Below are positions 20,695-27,476 of a stretch of DNA of 37,576 bases, piece by piece. The notes beneath the pieces were generated by a model. That model did not search any database. It was not told where the DNA came from and worked only from the letters and a program-made list of their open reading frames with translations. Both the position numbers and the translations under genes were made by a program. The stretch lies in IMG/VR virus record IMGVR_UViG_3300020165_000059, positions 1-37,576 of that record. One strand, 5' to 3'. This DNA comes from a virus. Position 1 is the stretch's first letter; each line of letters starts with the position of its first letter.

Positions 20695-21307
20695 TGGAAA
20701 ATATAAACAGAGAAACTTGGTTAAATTTAATGATTGATAAGGCAGTTCCGCTTTTTGATAATGCTGGATTAAAATTTCAGATATCAGAGAAAAATTAAAA
20801 GTCTCATGTTCTTTTATTCAAGGTTCAAGGGGTAATAAATTAAAAGATGCAATTGGCGTTCATTACAATCCAACCATATCAGCAGAGGGTTTTCATGAAA
20901 TGATGATACAGCCTAGCTTATCAGATAGCGTTCAAGTAGTAGGCGTTCTTATTCATGAAATGGTGCATAGTATTCAGACTCATTTGCACCATGATAAGAA
21001 TGGCTTTTTATCTGTGAAGCCACATGGAAAAGAGTTTCGTAAAATGGCTTTGGCAGTGGGCTTAACTGGAAAAATGACAGCCACAACAGAAAGCCCTGAA
21101 TTAAAAATTCAGATTGAAAAATGGATTGCTGAAATTGGCAAATATCCACACGCTAAAATGACATTAAATGATAGCAGAGGGAAGCAAACAACTAGAATGA
21201 TAAAACTTGAATGTGAACATTGTGGTTTTATTTGCAGAGCTTCAAATGGTGCTATAAATAACTTCGGGCTTCCTACTCACTGCGGTGAGGATATGGAAAT
21301 CGCATAG
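20694..21307 (+). CDS. SprT-like zinc metallopeptidase, interrupted by a -1 frameshift
   Basis: The first frame (20694-20798) gives INRETWLNLMIDKAVPLFDN and AGLKF, the normal N-terminus of SprT-like phage/plasmid proteins, then stops. The continuation is one frame back (open from about 20747 to the TAG at 21307): DIREKLKVSC, then LIHEMVHSIQTH (HExxH zinc site), KPHGKEF, GLTGKMTA and a C-terminal zinc ribbon (CEHCGF...THCGEDM). So two frames make one known protein. Either a one-base indel broke it, or ribosomes shift near GGATTAAAATTTC or GAGAAAAATTAA. ATG 20900 could make a short form keeping HEMVH. Confidence 0.7.
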
Positions 21308-21329
21308 TTTAAACAGCCCCAAATAAATC

Positions 21330-21354
21330 AGCCCCTTTTTACAGGGGCTTTTTT
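21330..21354 (+). terminator. Intrinsic terminator of cassette 4
   Basis: AGCCCCT (21330-21336), loop TTTTAC, AGGGGCT (21343-21349) and six T. A second AGCCCC at 21315-21320, next to GTTTAAAC, could compete for the 3' arm. Follows the SprT-like gene. Confidence 0.85.
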
Positions 21355-21737
21355 ATGTCTGAAATTAACTGCTTAAAAATTAATCATGTGGATAGATTGT
21401 GGATAACTTAAAATGATGATATAATCCTATCAATTAAGCGTTAAACCTCTTTAATATCAATCTAATTAGACAATCTTAAACCCTTATAAATCAAGGCTTT
21501 TAAAGGCTTTGATATATTTAGCGGTGATATAAGCAGATAAAGGTATTAAAAAAGGCTTATAAAAGTATCTAGAAGCTCTCTCACAAGCTTTTATTTAATC
21601 AGGTAAGGGGTAACCTTGCCTTATGTTATTCAAACGCTTACAAGAGCTTAAAACAAGCCGTTTAAACATTGTGCTTAATATTTAAGCAGATGTTCACAAC
21701 TGCGAATAGTTATCCACAACCAATCAAACATAACAAT
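21355..21737. other. Non-coding region upstream of terminase (late promoter, DnaA boxes)
   Basis: No gene supported in 380 bases. It holds two minus-orientation DnaA boxes (21387-21395 with one mismatch, 21398-21406 exact) and one plus box (21710-21718). It also holds three AAGGCTT repeats, an isolated TCTAGA (21568), the hairpin GGTAAGG/CCTTGCC (one G-T pair; about 21602-21620), GTTTAAAC (21660) and a second TTAAGCAGATGTT (21683). Confidence 0.45.
21397..21425 (+). promoter_or_regulatory. Candidate promoter for packaging/structural genes
   Basis: TTGTGG (21397-21402), 17-base spacer and a perfect TATAAT (21420-21425). An exact DnaA box (21398-21406, minus orientation) overlaps the -35, so DnaA or a replication protein could repress it. 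Terminase small subunit starts about 310 bases downstream. Confidence 0.45.
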
Positions 21738-22187
21738 ATGAATAATACTAATGATATCAATGACTTACAGGTTATAGACCCAGAGTTATCCACAGGTGAT
21801 GAAGGCTCAAAGCCAGTGATAGCAAGGGATTCGAAGGAATTGCCTAAAAAAAAGGCAGGGAGACCCCGACACCAAGTTTTAGCGACCACCCGAAATGAGG
21901 TTTATGAATTATCTAAAGTAGGTACTAGGTATGAAGATATCGCGACAGTGTTAGGATTCTCTGAAGATACATTGACAAAGTATTATCGTGAAGAACTAGA
22001 CAAGGGTAGGATAGAAAGCAATGCAATCATTGCTGGAACATTGTTTGAGAAAGCTAAACAAGGTGATACTGCCTCTATGATGTTCTGGTTAAAGACAAGA
22101 GCACAGTGGTCTGAAAAAAATACCACAGAATTAACGGGAGAAGGGGGTGCACCCATTAATATCAAAGTAGTAACAGGAATAGATTAA
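21738..22187 (+). CDS. Terminase small subunit
   Basis: 149 residues from ATG 21738. Upstream in-frame starts (21690, 21669) overlap a DnaA box and none has a clear ribosome-binding site. After a disordered N-terminus comes a basic KKAGRPR hook, a helix-turn-helix (VGTRYEDIATVLGFSEDTL), and the C-terminal MFWLKTRAQWSEKNTTELTG followed by GGAPI, typical of small terminases. It recognises packaging sites and guides the large subunit. A fourth exact DnaA box (21786-21794) lies inside the gene. Confidence 0.75.
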   Translation: MNNTNDINDLQVIDPELSTGDEGSKPVIARDSKELPKKKAGRPRHQVLATTRNEVYELSKVGTRYEDIATVLGFSEDTLTKYYREELDKGRIESNAIIAGTLFEKAKQGDTASMMFWLKTRAQWSEKNTTELTGEGGAPINIKVVTGID

Positions 22188-22226
22188 AAAACCCCAGTAC
22201 CCAAAATTTTATTTTTTTAAAAACAC

Positions 22227-22311
22227 ACTATATATCTTATCTATTCTTATCTTATCTGTTATAGACACCCTCTAGACTACCTCTAGAGCACCTCTAGACA
22301 GTCTCTATAAT
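22227..22311 (+). promoter_or_regulatory. Composite repeat element, copy B, ending in a TATAAT box
   Basis: TTATCTTATCTGTTATA starts at 22247. After the same seven-base gap as in copy A come TCTAGA at 22271, 22282 and 22293 and TCTATA at 22304, a strict 11-base period. The last unit runs into TATAAT (22306-22311), and no -35 stands at the proper distance because the repeats occupy that place. It lies just before the first gene of the structural block, so an activator-dependent promoter is the simplest reading. Confidence 0.75.
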
Positions 22312-22331
22312 TAACTAAATTAGGAAGTATT

Positions 22332-22739
22332 ATGAATGAACAACTTTTAGCTCAAATCATCAACGGAATGAGGATGAATCAAGAACAAGGTGCGTTTGGC
22401 AATGTAACTGATAATGAAATGTCTATGTTTTCAGGCAATCCAATGAACGGAGCAGTAGCTGGAAGCAATATAGGTAATGTGAGTGACAATGAAGCAGCAG
22501 TGATGGCTCAAGCAGCAAATGAAATGAAAGCACTGCAAGCAAAAGGAGCTGCTGGTAATGGTATATTAACAACTGATGAACTAAATAGATTTGTCTATTT
22601 AAGAAATATGTTAAACCCCAATCTACCACAAGAAGAACCTGTAGATTACAACACTATGCCTGTGGACATAGATGGAGCATCTGCTGGAGATGCAATGACT
22701 CCAGAAGAATTAAACTTTATATTAAATAGGATGAGATAA
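22332..22739 (+). CDS. Hypothetical virion-block protein with duplicated GNVxDNE motif
   Basis: 135 residues after AGGAAGTATT. GNVTDNEMSMF (about residue 23) and GNVSDNEAAVM (about 48) are internal repeats, and GNVSDREVAMF occurs in the ejection-type protein at 3677-5377. The rest is Asn/Met-rich and helical, ending TPEELNFILNRMR. Function unknown. First gene after the composite element. Confidence 0.55.
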   Translation: MNEQLLAQIINGMRMNQEQGAFGNVTDNEMSMFSGNPMNGAVAGSNIGNVSDNEAAVMAQAANEMKALQAKGAAGNGILTTDELNRFVYLRNMLNPNLPQEEPVDYNTMPVDIDGASAGDAMTPEELNFILNRMR

Positions 22740-22741
22740 AT

Positions 22742-22900
22742 ATGTGGTCATGGCACTGGTTTGCAGGATGTCACTTTGGTTTTGAGTGGTATCAAGATAT
22801 GAAAATGGATGATTCTAAAAACAAAAGATATTTTGATTTTTTTATTATTGATGTAGGATGTTTACGCATACAAAAATGTGAACAAGTGGAAAATGTGTAA
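22742..22900 (+). CDS. Small aromatic hypothetical protein
   Basis: 52 residues starting two bases after the previous stop. Trp/His/Phe-rich start (MWSWHWFAGCHFGFEWYQDM), basic centre, hydrophobic FDFFIIDVGCL. The stop shares a base with the next ATG (TAATG). Not recognised. Weak initiation signal, so coupling is assumed. Confidence 0.4.
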   Translation: MWSWHWFAGCHFGFEWYQDMKMDDSKNKRYFDFFIIDVGCLRIQKCEQVENV

Positions 22901-22980
22901 TGAAACCAATGAAAAGACCAATGAGAAAAAGTCCAATGAAGAAAGGCAAGAAGAAATGCGTAGATGGTTTGAATCTATAG
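22900..22980 (+). CDS. 26-residue basic Met-Lys repeat peptide
   Basis: A TAATG-coupled short frame repeating KPM/RPM/SPM (MKPMKRPMRKSPMKKGKKKC). Similar K/R-P-M micro-proteins appear next to terminase genes in other marine phages as I recall. A DNA- or capsid-binding role is plausible. It might alternatively be a spurious frame. Confidence 0.35.
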   Translation: MKPMKRPMRKSPMKKGKKKCVDGLNL

Positions 22981-22990
22981 GAGACTGTGT

Positions 22991-23143
22991 ATGAGCTTAT
23001 ATGCCAATATAAACAAAAGAAAGAAAGCAGGCACTAGCAGAACTAAAAAGAAATCTACCATATCAGATAAAGCATATGCAAATATGAAAGCTGGCTTTCC
23101 TAAAAAGAAAAAGAAAGCTAAAAAGAAAGCTAAAAAGAAATAG
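22991..23143 (+). CDS. Small Lys-rich protein
   Basis: 50 residues, with AGGAGACTGTGT just upstream. C-terminus is a Lys/Ala repeat (FPKKKKKAKKKAKKK), histone-H1-like. The TAG stop shares one base with the GTG start of the next gene. Likely binds DNA, perhaps during packaging (inference). Confidence 0.5.
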   Translation: MSLYANINKRKKAGTSRTKKKSTISDKAYANMKAGFPKKKKKAKKKAKKK

Positions 23144-23394
23144 TGGTAGCAAAGAAGAAAGTAAACCTGTCTGTAGGTAGAGGTGAAAAACGCTCTGTTA
23201 AACAGGGTGCAGGACTAACGGCAAAAGGTAGAGCAAAATATAATCGTGCAACTGGCAGCAAGTTAAAAGCCCCAGTCACAGGTAAAGTTAAAGCAGGTAG
23301 TAAGGCAGCAAAAAGAAGAAAGTCTTTCTGTGCCAGAAGCAAGAGCTGGACAGGTGAACGCGGCAAGGCAGCACGAGCCAGATGGAAGTGTTAG
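23143..23394 (+). CDS. Conserved small basic phage protein (DUF6321-like)
   Basis: 83 residues from GTG. GAGLTAKGRAKYNRATGSKL, KAAKRRKSFCARSKSW and a terminal ARARWKC form a pattern conserved next to terminase genes in many marine phages, which I associate with DUF6321. Two Cys and many Lys/Arg suggest nucleic-acid binding. Overlaps the endonuclease gene by 13 bases. Confidence 0.6.
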   Translation: MVAKKKVNLSVGRGEKRSVKQGAGLTAKGRAKYNRATGSKLKAPVTGKVKAGSKAAKRRKSFCARSKSWTGERGKAARARWKC

Positions 23395-23708
23395 ACAAAG
23401 CAGCAAGAAATAAGATAGCCAGTAAAATCTGGAGGGCTAATAACCCCGACAAGATACGCAGCAAGAATTACAAAGATAGATACGGCATTACATTAGATGA
23501 TTACAATGCCATGCTAAAAAAACAAAAACATAGATGTTATTTATGTGGCAGCCATAATGATGACACCAAGTTATATGTAGACCACTGCCATACAAAAAAG
23601 ACAGTAAGAAAGTTATTATGTCAATACTGTAATACTGGATTAGGTCAGTTTAGAGACAATATAAAAGTAATGAAGAAAGCAGTGGAGTATTTAAAACAAT
23701 TTAAATAG
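23382..23708 (+). CDS. Recombination endonuclease VII-like (HNH)
   Basis: 108 residues. YGITLDDYNAMLKKQKHRCY, CxxC, LYVDHCHTKKTVRKLLCQYC and NTGLGQFRDN are the zinc-supported beta-beta-alpha nuclease of T4 gp49 (endonuclease VII) relatives. It cleaves branched DNA such as Holliday junctions, clearing structures before packaging. Placement immediately before the large terminase suits that. The start overlaps the previous gene and has no separate site. Confidence 0.8.
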   Translation: MEVLDKAARNKIASKIWRANNPDKIRSKNYKDRYGITLDDYNAMLKKQKHRCYLCGSHNDDTKLYVDHCHTKKTVRKLLCQYCNTGLGQFRDNIKVMKKAVEYLKQFK

Positions 23709-23739
23709 GGTAACGACCTCGTAAGAGAGTTACAATAAG

Positions 23740-25005
23740 ATGGCAAAACAAATAACAACAGGCTATAAGCCAAGAGCCCCACAAAAAGAAATACATGAAA
23801 TGGTTAAAGGTAATCGTTTTAGTGTTGTGGTTGCTCATAGACGAATGGGTAAAACAGTTTGTGCTATTAACCAACTGATACATAGTGCACTCAACTGTGA
23901 TAAACCTAATCCTAGATTTGCTTATGTAGCACCGACCTACAATCAAGCTAAAAGAATTGCATGGGACTACCTGCTAGAATATACAAGACCATTAGAAGCT
24001 AAAGCCAACATTGCTGAACTGCGTGTAGACTTTATGGGCAGAAGGATAAACTTGTATGGGGCAGATAACCCTGACAGTCTGCGTGGAATCTACCTAGATG
24101 GGTGCGTTCTTGATGAGATTGGGAACATTAATCCTACACTATTCACAGAGATTGTCAGACCTGCACTAGCAGACCGACTCGGCTACTGCGTAGCAATGGG
24201 TACACCGAAAGGACAGAATCACTTTAAAGACTTGAGAGATAGAGGGTCAAGAAGTGAGGGTTGGGAATTATTAGAATTTAAATCTTCTGAAACAGGTATT
24301 GTTGATAAGAATGAGTTACTCGCTGCTAAAGCAGAGATGGGTGATGATAAGTATGCTCAAGAATTTGAGTGTAGTTTTAACGCTCCAGTAGAAGGTGCTT
24401 ACTATTCCTCTATCATTAATGATATAGAAGAACAAAATCATATTATAGACATTCCTAAAGACGAACTAGCAAGGACATATACTGGCTGGGATTTAGGTAT
24501 GTCAGACTCTACTAGCATATGGGTAGCACAGGTAGTTAATAAAGAAATAAGACTCATAGATTTTGTAGAAAATCATGGTGTAGGTCTTGATTACTATGTA
24601 AATTGGCTGCGAGAACATGACTATATGTACGCAACACACATACTACCTCATGATGTCGCTGTAAGAGAATTAGGCACAGGCAAATCAAGAAAAGAGATGT
24701 TAGAAGAAGCAGGTTTAAACATTACAGTTGCAACCAAGCTATCAGTAATGGATGGCATTGCCGCAGCAAGAAAAATATTACCACGCTGCTGGTTTGATAA
24801 AGATAAAACAAAACAAGGATTAGATGCAATACGGAACTATCGTAGAGTATTTGATGAAAAAAGAAATGTATTTCATGATAGACCTTTCCATGATTGGGCA
24901 TCACACGCATCTGATGCGTTTAGATACCTAGCAGTTGGTATGGATGAGTCCCCTATGGAAGCATGGACAAAACCACTAGAGATAAACACTTCATGGATAG
25001 TATAA
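23740..25005 (+). CDS. terL: Terminase large subunit
   Basis: 421 residues. ATPase: Walker A AHRRMGKT (32-39), Walker B CVLDEIG (122-128), motif III GTPKG (154-158). Nuclease: first acidic site in TGWDLGMSDSTS (Asp251) and the late ASHASDAFRYLAVG. It pumps DNA through the portal and cuts it. Length is standard. Initiation site GAGAGTTACAATAAG is modest. The portal gene follows immediately. Confidence 0.92.
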   Translation: MAKQITTGYKPRAPQKEIHEMVKGNRFSVVVAHRRMGKTVCAINQLIHSALNCDKPNPRFAYVAPTYNQAKRIAWDYLLEYTRPLEAKANIAELRVDFMGRRINLYGADNPDSLRGIYLDGCVLDEIGNINPTLFTEIVRPALADRLGYCVAMGTPKGQNHFKDLRDRGSRSEGWELLEFKSSETGIVDKNELLAAKAEMGDDKYAQEFECSFNAPVEGAYYSSIINDIEEQNHIIDIPKDELARTYTGWDLGMSDSTSIWVAQVVNKEIRLIDFVENHGVGLDYYVNWLREHDYMYATHILPHDVAVRELGTGKSRKEMLEEAGLNITVATKLSVMDGIAAARKILPRCWFDKDKTKQGLDAIRNYRRVFDEKRNVFHDRPFHDWASHASDAFRYLAVGMDESPMEAWTKPLEINTSWIV

Positions 25006-27198
25006 ATGGCATACGATAAAGAAAATATGAATAGCAAGGAAGATAATGTAGAACTTGCTAACCTAATAGATTCGCATATTAACGACTCATTAGGTTTTAT
25101 AGAGACTGAAACATCTCAAGACAGACAGACAGCACTAGAGTATTATTTGCGTGAACCTTATGGTAACGAAGTAGAAGGTCGCTCACAAATAGTAACAGGT
25201 GAAGTGGCTGAAGTAGTAGATGGTGCACTGCCACAAATTATGAAAGTCTTTACTAGCAGTAATAAAGCTGTAGAGTTTGAGCCAGTTAATGAAGGTGATG
25301 GTGCTCTAGCAGAACAAATGACTGCCTATGCTAATCACATATTCTATAAAGACAACAATGGCTTTGAAATCATGCACGACTGGTTTAAAGATGCACTGTT
25401 GCAAAAAGTAGGTGTTGTAAAAGCCTATTGGAATGATAAGAAGAATACAACAACAGAAAAATATCAGAATCTGACAGAAGATGAATTAACAATGATTATG
25501 CAAGACGAGGAAGTAGAAATCGTTGAGCAAGAAGAAGTAGAAGAAGTAATAGAGCAAGACCCACAACCAGCAGTAGACCCAATGACAGGTCAGCCTATGA
25601 TGAACGAAGTAGGTGAGCCAGTGATGATGGATGTTCCACCTATTGTAAATGTTTACTACAATGTAAAATGCAAACGCACTAAAGACTATTCTAAAATTAA
25701 GATAGAGAATGTAGCTCCAGAAGAATTTTTAATTGATAAAAGAGCAACAACAATAGAAGATTCTGACTTTGTTGCACAAAGAAGTTTAGTAACTCGTTCA
25801 GATTTAGTAGCAATGGGGTATGACCCAAAAGTTGTTGAAACATTACCTATGGGTGATACATTAGATTTCACACCAGAGAGGGTAGCAAGATATGGTGCAG
25901 GTGAGCAACCTTTTAATACTAATGACTCTAATGATGAATCAATGGAATTGGTTGAGTATTACGAGTGTTATGTAAAAACAGATTTAGATAAAGATGGTAT
26001 AGCAGAGCTTCACAGAGTTTGCTACGCAGGCAATGAAGTGTTGATGAGTGAGGAATGTGATTATGTTCCTTTTCATAGTATCTGCCCTATTCCAATTCCA
26101 CACAAATTCTTTGGACAATCTTTAGCAGACAGAGCAATAGACCTACAGTTAATTAAGTCTACAGTTACCCGACAAATGCTAGACAACTTATACTTAACTA
26201 ACAACTATCGTGTAGGTGCAGTAGAAGGACAGGTTAATCTTGATGACTTACTAACATCTACCGCAGGTGGAGTTATTCGTATTAAGAATCCTAATGCGTT
26301 AGTGCCAATGACAGTGCAATCTAGTGCAGCACAATCATTTCCAATGTTGGAATACCTAGATGGTATTCAAGCAAAACGAAGTGGTGTGTCAGATGCACAA
26401 CAAGGTCTTGACCCTAACCTTCTACAAAATGTAACAGCTACAGCAGTCAGTGCTATGACATCTGCATCACAAGGTAAGCTAGAACTCATAGCTCGTGTAT
26501 TTGCAGACACAGGTGTAAGTACATTATTCAAAGGTATTATGGCATTGGTATGTAAATATCAAGACAAAGAAAGAATTATTAAAATTAACAACTCTTTTGT
26601 TCCTATGAATCCTAGAGAATGGGACACAGAATATAACATTACTGTTAATGTTGGATTAGGTACAGGCGGTAAACAAGAACAACTAGCAACTATGCAAATG
26701 ATTCTTGCTAAACAAGAAGAAGTTATTAAAGGATATGGTTTAAACAACCCGTTAGTTAATATTAAGCAATACAGAGACACGCTTGCAAGATTTGTAAACA
26801 TGGCTGGGTTTAAAGACGACAGTCAGTTCTTGATGGAGATATCAGAAGAACAAGCTATGCAAATGGCTCAAGCTGCTGCCCAAGCTCCTAAAGAAGAAGA
26901 TAGTAATACTAAAGCTGCAATGATTCTAGCAGAAGTAGAAAGAGAAAAAGCACAGATGAAGATGCAAGAGCAAATGGCTAAACTAGAATTAGAGAAACAG
27001 CAAACAGAACTTAAAATGCAAAAAGAAATGTTAGAGCTTCAGCAAGAAAAAATGGAGTTTGAAAAAGAAATGGCATTGCGTGAGCTAGAGCTTGCACAAA
27101 AATCAGCTAACGACAAACAAAAAACAGATATAAGCAAAACTTCAGAAATTATAAGTTCTTTAGAAAAAATACAAAATATAACAACACCTAAACTATGA
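25006..27198 (+). CDS. Portal protein, P22-like
   Basis: 730 residues. DVAQRSLVTRSDLVAMGYD-type features are present as FVAQRSLVTRSDLVAMGYD (~262-280), CPIPIPHKFFGQSLAD and the SGVSDAQQGLDPNLLQNVTA segment, typical of P22-type portals of podoviruses and relatives. The C-terminal 130 residues form a long Glu/Gln/Lys coiled coil, as in the P22 barrel. It is the dodecameric DNA gate of the head. The stop overlaps the next gene (ATGA). Confidence 0.88.
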   Translation: MAYDKENMNSKEDNVELANLIDSHINDSLGFIETETSQDRQTALEYYLREPYGNEVEGRSQIVTGEVAEVVDGALPQIMKVFTSSNKAVEFEPVNEGDGALAEQMTAYANHIFYKDNNGFEIMHDWFKDALLQKVGVVKAYWNDKKNTTTEKYQNLTEDELTMIMQDEEVEIVEQEEVEEVIEQDPQPAVDPMTGQPMMNEVGEPVMMDVPPIVNVYYNVKCKRTKDYSKIKIENVAPEEFLIDKRATTIEDSDFVAQRSLVTRSDLVAMGYDPKVVETLPMGDTLDFTPERVARYGAGEQPFNTNDSNDESMELVEYYECYVKTDLDKDGIAELHRVCYAGNEVLMSEECDYVPFHSICPIPIPHKFFGQSLADRAIDLQLIKSTVTRQMLDNLYLTNNYRVGAVEGQVNLDDLLTSTAGGVIRIKNPNALVPMTVQSSAAQSFPMLEYLDGIQAKRSGVSDAQQGLDPNLLQNVTATAVSAMTSASQGKLELIARVFADTGVSTLFKGIMALVCKYQDKERIIKINNSFVPMNPREWDTEYNITVNVGLGTGGKQEQLATMQMILAKQEEVIKGYGLNNPLVNIKQYRDTLARFVNMAGFKDDSQFLMEISEEQAMQMAQAAAQAPKEEDSNTKAAMILAEVEREKAQMKMQEQMAKLELEKQQTELKMQKEMLELQQEKMEFEKEMALRELELAQKSANDKQKTDISKTSEIISSLEKIQNITTPKL

Positions 27199-27425
27199 CC
27201 AAATCAGAAGCATTTAGAAATCTTCTACAAAGTCAAGAACTACATGACGAAGTAGAAATGATGAAAAAAGAATTAATGGATTTAATTGTTAATTCTGATG
27301 ATGATGAACCAAGCGTAAGAGAAGCAGCATATATCAGGATTAAAGTTATTAACGAACTCATGGCTCGTTTTGAATCTATATCAAAAGATGATGAGATTAA
27401 AGACAAGGCATGGAAAATAATATAG
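27195..27425 (+). CDS. Small acidic helical protein between portal and scaffold
   Basis: 76 residues, overlapping the portal stop. Helical and acidic (LLQSQELHDEVEMMKKELMD; NSDDDEPSVREAAYIRIKV). Its size and place suggest a head-assembly accessory. Family not recognised. Confidence 0.5.
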   Translation: MTKSEAFRNLLQSQELHDEVEMMKKELMDLIVNSDDDEPSVREAAYIRIKVINELMARFESISKDDEIKDKAWKII

Positions 27426-27476
27426 GCATATAGCCTGTATGGGAAAGCCACACCGAGATGGCACAAGGAAATAAAA

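Noticed and set aside
20694-20900. Programmed -1 frameshift site in the SprT-like gene as an established feature
   Set aside because: No canonical X-XXY-YYZ heptamer in the zero frame and no downstream hairpin or pseudoknot stood out, so it is kept only as a possibility beside a simple indel.
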